Assembly (NCBI GenBank): GCA_019638285.1
Contig: JAHBUB010000015.1
Coordinates: 1-64,000, forward strand
Length of the DNA stretch: 64,000 nt
Origin: Cyclobacteriaceae bacterium
GTDB taxonomy: Bacteria > Bacteroidota > Bacteroidia > Cytophagales > Cyclobacteriaceae
Reading direction: 5' to 3'
Shown: positions 26,727 through 34,450 of the stretch, in pieces
Position numbering within the stretch: position 1 is the first letter of the stretch
How the letters are laid out: each line of letters begins with the position of its first letter
Position numbers and translations under genes: made by a program
Notes under the pieces: generated by a model
What the model saw: the letters and a program-made list of their open reading frames with translations, nothing else
The model's database searches: none
Told to the model about the DNA's origin: nothing

Positions 26727-27941
26727 TTAAATAGTATGTAATGCATCAATAGGTTTTAGCTTAATGGCTTTCCATGCTGGATAGATCGATGCCAGAAAAG
26801 CCGTTAAGATGATACCAATCATAATTTGTATATAGTCCATCGGTTGCAGTAATGGATACAAAATACTGTTGTAGCCTATTGCCTCCAGTCCCTCAGAATA
26901 ATCAGTAAGGTCAATTCCTACTTTTCCCAAATATGAAACCGTGGCATAACCAATAAACAATCCTACAGGACCTCCCACTGTAGACAGATAAATCGTTTCG
27001 ACCATGATCATCAAAAACACTTTTGCCCGCTTCATACCCAACGCCATCAACATCCCCAACTCTCTTATTCTTTCCAACACTGCCATCAGCATAGTGTTGA
27101 CAATACCAAATGCAAGTGCAGACATGATAATGATGATCAATATTTTTAATGTAGCCGCCATCATCTGCTCCATGAATACCAGTGCGGGAGATATTTCTTT
27201 CCAGCTTTCAACTTTGTCACTCTCAAAATTTGATTGAATTTTCTTTGCCAGCGCTTCATCATCTGTTCCGACTACAGTAGTATAGGCAATCTCATGTATG
27301 TTGTCACCAATGTTTAGCAATCGGTTTAAATCCGACTTGAGCACATAGGCTGATGATTCACTAATGGCAACGGATGAAGCATCTAGAATACCTGCCACTT
27401 TGAAGCTGCCTGCGGTAATATTCCCTTCCATGTCCTGAAAGGTAAGCACCACCTTAGACCTCACATTTACTTTTAGTTTTTCCGCAAGCTTGTCTCCGAT
27501 CAACACTGGGTTGCTGGATATCCCTTCGAAATAGGCGCCTTCACTAATTAATGTATTGAGTTCTGTAACCTTAGCCTCCTCTTCAGGATTGATACCAATT
27601 ATTTTTACGCCTGTCGCCTGTCGGGATGAAGAAATCATACCGTTTACCAATGAACGAGTGGTTACGAATTCAACCGCATGGGTTTGTTTTAAAAATCCTA
27701 GAATAGATTGATAATCTTTAATATAGTATTGAATATCATAGTCTTGTGTGAATTCAGGGTGGTGCACCTGACCGTTGGATGTTTCATGCCTTATTGCAGA
27801 CTGAATATAGCTGGTGAGAAAGCTTTGCATAAAACCCCCTGCAAAAGTCAATGCCCAAATGCCTATAACCATGGCACCAATCACTACCAGGCTTCTCCCC
27901 TTATTCCTCCAAACATTTCGCCATGCAATAATCGCTATCAT
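26727..27941 (-). CDS. ABC transporter permease, FtsX/MacB (LolC/E-like)
   Basis: A 404-residue permease. One N-terminal helix (NVWRNKGRSLVVIGAMVIGIWALTF region), a periplasmic domain of about 220 residues, and three C-terminal helices match the MacB/LolCE plan. It starts 11 bases after the stop of the related permease upstream. Because two different permeases are encoded, the transporter is probably a heterodimer like LolC/LolE. Confidence 0.9.
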   Translation of the reverse strand: MIAIIAWRNVWRNKGRSLVVIGAMVIGIWALTFAGGFMQSFLTSYIQSAIRHETSNGQVHHPEFTQDYDIQYYIKDYQSILGFLKQTHAVEFVTTRSLVNGMISSSRQATGVKIIGINPEEEAKVTELNTLISEGAYFEGISSNPVLIGDKLAEKLKVNVRSKVVLTFQDMEGNITAGSFKVAGILDASSVAISESSAYVLKSDLNRLLNIGDNIHEIAYTTVVGTDDEALAKKIQSNFESDKVESWKEISPALVFMEQMMAATLKILIIIIMSALAFGIVNTMLMAVLERIRELGMLMALGMKRAKVFLMIMVETIYLSTVGGPVGLFIGYATVSYLGKVGIDLTDYSEGLEAIGYNSILYPLLQPMDYIQIMIGIILTAFLASIYPAWKAIKLKPIDALHTI

Positions 27942-27952
27942 ATCTAAATTGA

Positions 27953-29170
27953 TTAAGGCCTCATGGATTCGACTGGTTTCATTTTATGGATCGACCAGAT
28001 AGGGTAACCTGCCAACACAATGGCCATAATAAAAATGGCATAAGCCTGATTGGTGAAGATCACAGGATCTAACGAGAATGCATAGACAGCTTCTATTCCA
28101 AATTTTTCTATGGCCTTAGCAGCCTCTGCTCCAAAGTAAATGGGATTAAAGTAAAAGTAGGTCAAAACCGGTAAACTGAGCATAATGCCTGTTAAAACCC
28201 CAATGGATGTCATCAAAGTAATTTCTAACAAAACGATGGTTTGTAATTGTAAACGTTTCATCCCCACGGATATCATTACCCCAAATTCATATTGTCGTTC
28301 TGCCGTCATCATTAAATAAGTACCAAACATTCCAAAGCCAATAACGAGATATAGTATCCACAGCATTATCCTTCCACTGATGTTATCCAACTCAATACTT
28401 TGAACAAGGTCCGGAACCAGTTCCTTCCAGTCCATCACCTCGTAAGATTCTTTGCTAAATATTTTCGTTATTTCACTTGTGATTCGCGGAGCATCATCTG
28501 GGTCGTCAATGACTAAGGCTACACTGGTAATTAGTTGATCAGCCGCATAAAACCATTGCGCCTTTTTCAAACTCATGTACACCAACTGATTATTTTGTAC
28601 CGGCATAGCAAACTTCACAATACCTTTTACAGGGAATAAACCCGCTGCATTTGCTCCGTGATATCCCTGACCTAACAGCACCAATGTGTCACCCACGCCA
28701 GCCTTGAGATAAGTAGCCAGTCCCTGAGAAAGAAGGATTCCTTCATCCTCAGATTTTAAGTACTCCCCTTCAACCAGTTTGTTTTTCACCCTAGTGAGAT
28801 CATCTTCGCGCTCAGGATCAATCCCCATCACCAAAGCTCCTTTGGTTTGGCTTTTAAAAGACGAAAGAGCAAAAGATTCTAACCTTGGCACAAAAGTTTG
28901 AACCCCTTTTAATTGATTGACTTCAGAAAGCTTTTCAGGATCATAGCTGAAACTATTATCAATTACTTTATCTTTCCAATAGCCCTCTTTGTGAATTTGA
29001 ATATATCCAGTATAAAATCGTACAGAGTTTTCTATCATTCTGTGATAAGACCCTAACTGCATAGATCGCATTACGCAGGCCAGCAATACGGCAAAGGTGA
29101 TAGAGAGAATCGTGATCAGCGACCTCCTTTTGTTTCTCCAAATGTTGCGCCAGGCAAGGGTGGTATACAT
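27953..29170 (-). CDS. ABC transporter permease, FtsX/MacB (LolC/E-like)
   Basis: A 405-residue permease with the same plan as its neighbour: an N-terminal helix after WRNIWRNKRRSLITI, a large periplasmic region (residues about 45-270), then three helices (ILYLVIGFGMFGTYLMM and following). The opening WRNxWRNKxRS matches the other permease, indicating an old duplication. It follows the LolA-like gene by 40 bases. Confidence 0.9.
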   Translation of the reverse strand: MYTTLAWRNIWRNKRRSLITILSITFAVLLACVMRSMQLGSYHRMIENSVRFYTGYIQIHKEGYWKDKVIDNSFSYDPEKLSEVNQLKGVQTFVPRLESFALSSFKSQTKGALVMGIDPEREDDLTRVKNKLVEGEYLKSEDEGILLSQGLATYLKAGVGDTLVLLGQGYHGANAAGLFPVKGIVKFAMPVQNNQLVYMSLKKAQWFYAADQLITSVALVIDDPDDAPRITSEITKIFSKESYEVMDWKELVPDLVQSIELDNISGRIMLWILYLVIGFGMFGTYLMMTAERQYEFGVMISVGMKRLQLQTIVLLEITLMTSIGVLTGIMLSLPVLTYFYFNPIYFGAEAAKAIEKFGIEAVYAFSLDPVIFTNQAYAIFIMAIVLAGYPIWSIHKMKPVESMRP

Positions 29171-29210
29171 TGCTTTTATTTCTTGGGCCTCAGGGCTTGG
29201 TGATTAGGCA

Positions 29211-29954
29211 TTATCTAACTCTTTTCATGTTTTGCATAGAAAAAAAACTTTCCTTCAACCCAATATTAAATTCCTGATTCAGGTATTCAATTACTGTTCG
29301 TTGTTTTGGGTTATCGGCAGGAATCATTTCCAATTTTGTAGGAATCCGCCTTCCTCCCATTTCCTTGATTTCAGAAAGCACCATAGTGTTTACCAAATAG
29401 TCATCCTCATCATAGTATTTTACCAACAACTGGTTGTATTCCTTTTTGTCAACAAAACATACCACCTTTCCCCACACTACAGGAGCATCCGGTTTTGGTG
29501 TAAGGATAACTTTATAAACAGTGGTTCCATTAATGACTGAATCATGCTCCAAACTATGACTGTAGTCATTCACAATAGAGGACTCCTTTACCAAATCGTC
29601 ATTGGTAAAATCTGAACCCATCCAGGATTGCAACATCATCGATGGGGGAAGTTTAACTACCCTATCTATGGAAGGCTGCCAGTTCCACATTTCATTGTCA
29701 CGCTTTAGAAAAGCTTGTCCTTTGTCACGTGCAGGTCCAGTGATCAATATCAAGCTATACTCTGTTCCCAACGACCAGCCTTTCATGGTTACTTCCCTTT
29801 TCCAATCAGGTCGGACTATCGTCATCTTCATTTCCGAACTATTAGACGTTCCTCTTACCTTTTCATCCACGCGCTGCATTATTTCCTTTGCTGTCTGCGT
29901 ATAGCCTGAAAATGAAAGCAAGATTACCCCCGCCATTAAGCCAAGTTGTTTCAT
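29211..29954 (-). CDS. LolA-like periplasmic protein (outer-membrane lipoprotein-sorting family)
   Basis: A 247-residue exported protein with signal peptide KQLGLMAGVILLSFSGYTQ. The mature sequence (AKEIMQRVDEKVRGTSNSSE, then a run of beta strands such as MTIVRPDWKREVTMKGW) matches the LolA-like superfamily of half-open barrels that carry lipids or lipoproteins across the periplasm. It overlaps the end of the TetR gene by four bases and heads the transporter genes, so it is the likely soluble carrier of the system. It is distinct from the housekeeping LolA. Confidence 0.82.
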   Translation of the reverse strand: MKQLGLMAGVILLSFSGYTQTAKEIMQRVDEKVRGTSNSSEMKMTIVRPDWKREVTMKGWSLGTEYSLILITGPARDKGQAFLKRDNEMWNWQPSIDRVVKLPPSMMLQSWMGSDFTNDDLVKESSIVNDYSHSLEHDSVINGTTVYKVILTPKPDAPVVWGKVVCFVDKKEYNQLLVKYYDEDDYLVNTMVLSEIKEMGGRRIPTKLEMIPADNPKQRTVIEYLNQEFNIGLKESFFSMQNMKRVR

Positions 29955-30538
29955 TTATATTTTCCTTTACAGTATTTATTAATAAGAAACGATTCTATCT
30001 CTTCAGAGGGATAATCATCTTTAATCACCATCCACTGAATACCTATTCCATCAAATAAAGCAGCCAACAGGCTTGCTTCTCCCCTTGGATCAGGGAAGTT
30101 CATCTGACTAAGTAAGTCTTCCAAAAATTTCAGATAACCAGTATATTTTTGCAATGCCAAATCATGCGCAAATTGAAACTTATCTATTTTAAAAGTAAGC
30201 TCCATCAACAATCTGAAATAATCTGGTCGTTCACGAAGCTCCTTAAATAACCATTTGAAAATATTTTCCAGTGTTACTGCCGGATCATCTGCAATCAATT
30301 CAGCCATCACATTTTCGCCCTGGGCAGCAGCGTTATCAATTAATTGTTTCAACAAATCTTCCTTACTGGTAAAATAGTTGTAAAGCAATCCTTTCGATAC
30401 ACCAGCCCCCTTAGCAATCTGTGCAATACTGGTTGACTCATACCCTTGCTTTGCGATCAAAGAAAAAGCTGCCTCCATGATCTTTTTCATGCTTTCCTGC
30501 CTGATTTCCTCGTTTTTAGATGGTATTCTGGGGCTCAT
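29951..30538 (-). CDS. TetR/AcrR family transcriptional regulator
   Basis: A 195-residue repressor. The N-terminal helix-turn-helix is clear (TSIAQIAKGAGVSKGLLYNY, then FTSKEDLL). The C-terminal ligand-binding region diverges as usual. It is the first gene of the LolA-like/ABC/barrel operon, with a 4-base overlap to the next gene. A palindromic operator overlaps its promoter, so it most likely represses its own operon and releases it on binding an unknown ligand, probably a lipid or hydrophobic compound. Confidence 0.92.
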   Translation of the reverse strand: MSPRIPSKNEEIRQESMKKIMEAAFSLIAKQGYESTSIAQIAKGAGVSKGLLYNYFTSKEDLLKQLIDNAAAQGENVMAELIADDPAVTLENIFKWLFKELRERPDYFRLLMELTFKIDKFQFAHDLALQKYTGYLKFLEDLLSQMNFPDPRGEASLLAALFDGIGIQWMVIKDDYPSEEIESFLINKYCKGKYK

Positions 30539-30546
30539 TGGTATTT

Positions 30547-30566
30547 TTGACTGAACGGTCGGTCAA
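30547..30566. promoter_or_regulatory. TetR-type operator palindrome
   Basis: The two halves TTGACTGAAC and GGTCGGTCAA form an inverted repeat matching at 8 of 10 positions. The TGACyGA core spaced around a CG centre is the usual AcrR/TetR operator form. It lies 9 bases upstream of the tetR start and overlaps the candidate -7 element, fitting autorepression. Confidence 0.75.
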
Positions 30567-30595
30567 TATTATTAATGTATTTTTACAATACCAAA
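30564..30595 (-). promoter_or_regulatory. candidate promoter of the tetR-led operon
   Basis: On the minus strand TTTG (30595-30592) and TAATATTG (30571-30564) are separated by 20 bases, close to the Bacteroidota -33/-7 pattern with one mismatch at -7. The -7 element runs into the TetR operator. Confidence 0.5.
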
Positions 30596-30677
30596 CCCGA
30601 AGTTTGAAATGTGACCCTTCTTAACGTCATAATTCATATTTTAGCACCAATTCACATTACACTTTTACTCCAATGAT

Positions 30678-31994
30678 TTGAACAACTCACTTTCACAACG
30701 TGGTCAAACTGCATCTCAATCAGTTCTCCGAATCGACTTTGAGGCCTACTTTGAAGCAGTTAAAAACCTGTATCATAAAACTGGCAATCCCAAAGGCACT
30801 TTCCCACTCAATGTGGCCGAAAACAAATTGAGTTGGGCCATCCTAAAAGCTCGTATAGAGCAATTAGAAAGTCAAAACCCCATTCCCAATTGGGTTGCAA
30901 ACTATACCAATAGTACAGGGGCCCCTTCTTTTAGGGACAAGGTTGCCAGCTTCTACTCTCAATTCTTAACAGGATGTGAAATCCATCCTGAGCATCTGGC
31001 TTTATCAGCTGGGTCAACCTCCGTCATTGATCTCACTTCCTGGATTCTGGGGGAACCCGGAGATGTAGCCGTATTTCCCGCTCCATGCTATCCGGTATAT
31101 AGACAAGACATTCAAAACAAATCAGGTCTTGAAAGGTATGACCTTATCACACACCACCATATTGAGGATATAAAGAACGGGCCACTCCTCTCTATTAATC
31201 ATCTTGATAAAGCACTAAAAGATATAAAGAATCAAGGAAAGCGATTTCGCATATTGGTAATTACCAATCCCGATAATCCAACCGGTGGAATGTATTCCGA
31301 ATCGAAACTAAACGAGTTTGCAAATTGGTGTATATCCCACAATATTCATATGATCGTCAACGAGATCTACGGCTTATCACTTATCAATACACAGCATCCC
31401 GAGCTGAAAGATGATTATCCAACACCTGTGACATTTTATTCTTTTGCCAATATCATGCAACAAAAACAAAGTGAATACCTGCATCATTGGTATGCACTGT
31501 CAAAAGATTTTGGTGCGTCTGGTTTTCGAGTGGGGATGGTTTACTCCCTCAATAAAACTTTCATAGAGGCGTATAACAATTTGAATGCTCCCTCCATGGT
31601 TTCCAACTACACCCAATGGATGTTTGAATTGGTACTCAGTGATGATGCTTTTGTTGAAAAATACATTCATACGAATCAGCAATTGCTAACAGAGAATTAT
31701 CTAGTAGTCGTTCGCCAATTAAAAAAACTAAAAATCCCTTACGCGCCAGCGCAAGGAAGCCTTTTTGTTTGGTTAGACTTATCCGAATTTCTAAAAGAAA
31801 ACACCCAAACACTAGAGACAGAACTTTGGACTGCGTTATACAAACAAACCGGCATTTTACTTACACCCGGTAATGGATTTGGTCACACCAAGCACGGACA
31901 GTTCCGTTTGGTACACTCTTGCTTTGTAAAAGATGATTTGGAGGTTTCCATGCAACGTTTCTCTCAATTTGTTGAAAACAAAAGAAAATATTAA
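30678..31994 (+). CDS. ACC-synthase-like PLP aminotransferase
   Basis: A 438-residue fold-type I PLP enzyme. The start NNSLSQRG, the FPLNVAENKLSW motif, NPDNPTGGMYSE and the lysine loop ALSKDFGASGFRVG (Lys276) resemble 1-aminocyclopropane-1-carboxylate synthase-like aminotransferases rather than AspC. The frame begins with TTG; an ATG five bases upstream is out of frame and meets a stop at once, so the TTG start is probable. It diverges from the tetR operon. Reaction and substrate are unknown; true ACC synthase activity should not be assumed. Confidence 0.82.
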   Translation: MNNSLSQRGQTASQSVLRIDFEAYFEAVKNLYHKTGNPKGTFPLNVAENKLSWAILKARIEQLESQNPIPNWVANYTNSTGAPSFRDKVASFYSQFLTGCEIHPEHLALSAGSTSVIDLTSWILGEPGDVAVFPAPCYPVYRQDIQNKSGLERYDLITHHHIEDIKNGPLLSINHLDKALKDIKNQGKRFRILVITNPDNPTGGMYSESKLNEFANWCISHNIHMIVNEIYGLSLINTQHPELKDDYPTPVTFYSFANIMQQKQSEYLHHWYALSKDFGASGFRVGMVYSLNKTFIEAYNNLNAPSMVSNYTQWMFELVLSDDAFVEKYIHTNQQLLTENYLVVVRQLKKLKIPYAPAQGSLFVWLDLSEFLKENTQTLETELWTALYKQTGILLTPGNGFGHTKHGQFRLVHSCFVKDDLEVSMQRFSQFVENKRKY

Positions 31995-32045
31995 TTGATG
32001 TTTTATAAGAATAATAAAGTGATCTAAGAAGAGAAGCGTAATTCA

Positions 32046-32201
32046 ATGAAAACAAAGGAATGCCCCTCTTGTGCGATGGAGATAAATTCAAAAGACAAAA
32101 TTTGTCCCATCTGTGGTTATGAATTTGCTGAATACAGCACAGCCTTCAAGTGGATTGCTATCCTGTTGATTATCTTATTTATTTTGTATTTTATCTTTTA
32201 A
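32046..32201 (+). CDS. 51-residue zinc-ribbon membrane microprotein
   Basis: A short gene found by hand. The N-terminus has two CxxC pairs (CPSCAMEI and CPICGYEF), forming a zinc ribbon, and residues 32-51 form one hydrophobic helix (KWIAILLIILFILYFIF) ending the protein. A purine-rich AAGAAGAGAAG lies upstream at ribosome-binding distance. It lies 51 bp after the aminotransferase on the same strand. The layout resembles the zinc-ribbon heads of many small bacterial membrane proteins; function is unknown. Confidence 0.75.
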   Translation: MKTKECPSCAMEINSKDKICPICGYEFAEYSTAFKWIAILLIILFILYFIF

Positions 32202-32230
32202 TGAAGTCCGCAAAGAATTGATTCAACCTA

Positions 32231-32920
32231 TCAATCATTAAAGATAAAGAACCCGTATCCACCAGGATCACGAATAATAACATTCTCCACAATAGCCTTA
32301 TCATTAAAGTGAGTAATCTCTTCTACGAGGGGGATTTTCAAAGCTCGAATTTGTTTGATCACTTTAGGATTGTTTTCCTTACCATTGAAATAAGTCAATG
32401 AGGGATTAAAGAAAAGATGAGGACACATCAACGGATTCATGATATTCACCGTCAATTCATCTTCATTCTTGCAAGCCATCCAACCCTGATCAGGAGATCC
32501 ACTGATTTCAAATCCCAAAACTTTCCACACTTCAACAGACCGAACAATATCCAAAGATTCCAAAGTCAATCCCGCATAATTACCCAATACACTAAAGGAA
32601 GTCTTTGCGGGTTTGTGTTTTAATTTCAACTCTCCTTCCACCAGGTAAATGCACACTCCGCTGGCATCACTCAACAAAAACCCTTCCTTTGTTTTATGGA
32701 GAGCCGTGAGCTTTTTGAGTTTTGCAACTTCTTTTGTCCACGTCTTCTTATAAAGCTTCACCCCTGCTCTTGCATATCGATCCGGGTTAATTTCAATTAC
32801 CGTCTTCCCATCTGTAACAATGGTTTTTGACTTATCGGCAATTACTTTAAATCCGAGTTTCTGATAAAACTCCAAACTATTTTTCAACTGATTGGTAGGG
32901 GTGTGTACAAGTGATTGCAT
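32231..32920 (-). CDS. VOC (glyoxalase/bleomycin-resistance fold) family protein
   Basis: A 229-residue protein with two VOC modules. The first opens with VHTPTNQLKNSLEFYQKLGFKVI, and the second with LTLESLDIVRSVEVWKVLGFEI and ends in IRDPGGYGFFIFND, the standard last strand. Metal ligands are not convincing, so enzymatic action is uncertain. The frame is open from a TTG at 32929, but the ATG at 32920 is preferred. It converges on the zinc-ribbon microprotein. Confidence 0.8.
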   Translation of the reverse strand: MQSLVHTPTNQLKNSLEFYQKLGFKVIADKSKTIVTDGKTVIEINPDRYARAGVKLYKKTWTKEVAKLKKLTALHKTKEGFLLSDASGVCIYLVEGELKLKHKPAKTSFSVLGNYAGLTLESLDIVRSVEVWKVLGFEISGSPDQGWMACKNEDELTVNIMNPLMCPHLFFNPSLTYFNGKENNPKVIKQIRALKIPLVEEITHFNDKAIVENVIIRDPGGYGFFIFND

Positions 32921-33028
32921 AGTAATCAAATTTTATTAATAATATTTTTATTCTTATGTACTCGTGCCTTAGTATCCTAAAACAATAGTTTGCCACCAAG
33001 TCTGAAAAGACAAAAAAATTTATGTAGC

Positions 33029-33556
33029 CTAATTTATATTTTCATTTCGCTTCAACAGAAAAGCACTTAGCAAAGTGATGATCAAACCCACCGGCACAAT
33101 CTCCATCAAGGTCATTCCAAATCGAATCACAGGGTTCTTATACATATTCGCCATGCTGTCCATTTCCACTTTCATTTGTTCTCTTTCAGTGATTGACGCT
33201 CCATCCTTTTCCATTTGTGCCAGATATTGTGTTGTGTATTGCTCCATAAAGTCCCCTGAAGAAGTGCTTACATATACCTCCCAACCGGAAGCATAAATAA
33301 CTGCGGCAATAGCGGCAATTAGAATACCGACCTGAAATCCTTTACCAAATGAAAGTACACCGTGGTTGTGATTGTCGCGGAATGACCTGACACCAAAATA
33401 GATCATGGATAGCGCGATGATCATGGTGGCATAGCCGAACAGCTCACCATTTTCAAAACCAATGGTGCCGTTGTCCATCAGGAGCATAGAGACTAGCATG
33501 AGACTGGTGACAATAAGCCCAGCGATCAGGCCAAATATCAAAACTGTTTTTCTCAT
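33029..33556 (-). CDS. DUF4199 family membrane protein
   Basis: A 175-residue membrane protein of the Bacteroidota-specific DUF4199 family. Four hydrophobic segments are seen: two at the N-terminus, one in the middle, and one at the C-terminus (IVPVGLIITLLSAFLL). Between them is a soluble stretch with FRDNHNHGVLSFGKGFQVG, characteristic of the family, and a helical loop (YTTQYLAQMEKDG). The frame extends 23 residues upstream, but those residues are hydrophilic and the ATG at 33556 (MRKTVLIFG) is a better start. It lies downstream of the LuxR-type gene on the same strand. Confidence 0.82.
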   Translation of the reverse strand: MRKTVLIFGLIAGLIVTSLMLVSMLLMDNGTIGFENGELFGYATMIIALSMIYFGVRSFRDNHNHGVLSFGKGFQVGILIAAIAAVIYASGWEVYVSTSSGDFMEQYTTQYLAQMEKDGASITEREQMKVEMDSMANMYKNPVIRFGMTLMEIVPVGLIITLLSAFLLKRNENIN

Positions 33557-33681
33557 GGGATGAGGGTTTAGTGGATCAATGAATTTAGGATCAAATGTGT
33601 GGAATACGAACCAATTCACACTCATACTTTCGGGTGAATTGAGTACAAGATGCGTGAATCATCTTAAAGGAATAGGAAACA

Positions 33682-33723
33682 TGGAGATTCTTCAATCATC
33701 CTACGTCCTCTCTCTGATGACGA
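33682..33723. repeat. half copy of the CGTCATTC-type palindromic repeat
   Basis: The words GAGATTCTTCAATC and CCTACGTCCTCTCTCTG followed by ATGACGA closely match the right half of the element at 33763-33843. It lacks a left arm. It lies between the DUF4199 and LuxR genes. Confidence 0.6.
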
Positions 33724-33762
33724 AATAGCATGCCATCACTGCTGAACATAAAAATAAGCTAT

Positions 33763-33843
33763 CGTCACTCAGAGCGTGAGCGATGAGTCTTAATTCAATC
33801 GGTGGGATTCCTCAGTCGGCCTACGTCCTCCCTCTGAATGACG
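33763..33843. repeat. palindromic intergenic repeat (CGTCAYTCAGAG arms)
   Basis: Left arm CGTCACTCAGAG (33763-33774) and right arm CTCTGAATGACG (33832-33843) are inverted copies with one mismatch. The interior carries GGGATTCCTCAGTCGGCC and CTACGTCCTCC. This family of intergenic hairpins is common in Bacteroidota genomes and is related in wording to the element at 42152-42264. It ends 7 bases before the LuxR stop codon and might act as its transcript end. Confidence 0.72.
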
Positions 33844-33850
33844 GTAAAGT

Positions 33851-34282
33851 TTATGGAATCAGGCTCAATTCTTTTGCTTTTTGAATAGCCTGTGTCCTTC
33901 TGCTCACCTCCAACTTGGTAAATAGGTTGGAAGAATGCGTCTTCACGGTATTTAGGGAAACAAATAATTTGTCCGCTATCTCCTGATTGGCCAGGCCCTG
34001 AGCCATTAGCGCCAACACCTCTAGTTCCCTTTTGCTGATGCCGCGTTGAGATTGTTCCTTTTCGTTGAAATGAAACTCGGAATTGATCACTACTACCTGT
34101 TTGCGGGTGAGCCTCAACCCCACCCAAATCCCCAGCGCGGTAAAGAAAACGGCTACAGTTCCCACATAAAACTCCAGGGTGAGATCACGCACCAGAAAAC
34201 GGTACTCAATCATTCTCATAATGAGAACAAGCAGCGCCAATGCCAATCCATATAAGAAAATGGTCTTTTTCACAGAGACCAA
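33851..34282 (-). CDS. membrane-anchored LuxR-type transcriptional regulator
   Basis: A 143-residue protein. Two hydrophobic helices (residues about 7-24 and 37-58) are followed by a LuxR/GerE helix-turn-helix at residues 80-140 (ISKRELEVLALMAQGLANQE, then IADKLFVSLNTVKTHSSNLF). There is no receiver domain. Membrane-tethered HTH proteins of this kind are often encoded next to DUF4199 proteins in this phylum, as here, suggesting a sensor-regulator pair. Confidence 0.88.
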   Translation of the reverse strand: MVSVKKTIFLYGLALALLVLIMRMIEYRFLVRDLTLEFYVGTVAVFFTALGIWVGLRLTRKQVVVINSEFHFNEKEQSQRGISKRELEVLALMAQGLANQEIADKLFVSLNTVKTHSSNLFTKLEVSRRTQAIQKAKELSLIP

Positions 34283-34326
34283 ACTACAAAATTGTAAAGG
34301 AAAAAAGAGGGACTCATTTTGAGTTT

Positions 34327-34351
34327 GTCAAGTCGGAACACCTGACTTCAC
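34327..34351 (-). repeat. distant REP-like unit
   Basis: These 25 bases match REP unit C (20842-20871) at 21 of 25 positions, including the GTCAGGTC/GACCTGAC-type arms and the final CAC tag followed by TTTAG. It is about 13.5 kb from the RAYT gene, in the gap between the LuxR and FAH-family genes, and shows that the repeat is dispersed. Confidence 0.55.
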
Positions 34352-34450
34352 TTTAGATACACCCCTGAAAATCATATCACGCAATCGAATCTTAATATTA
34401 TCCTTCATATAGAAAGATTTTCTTATTAGAAGCATTATTCAATTCACTAG

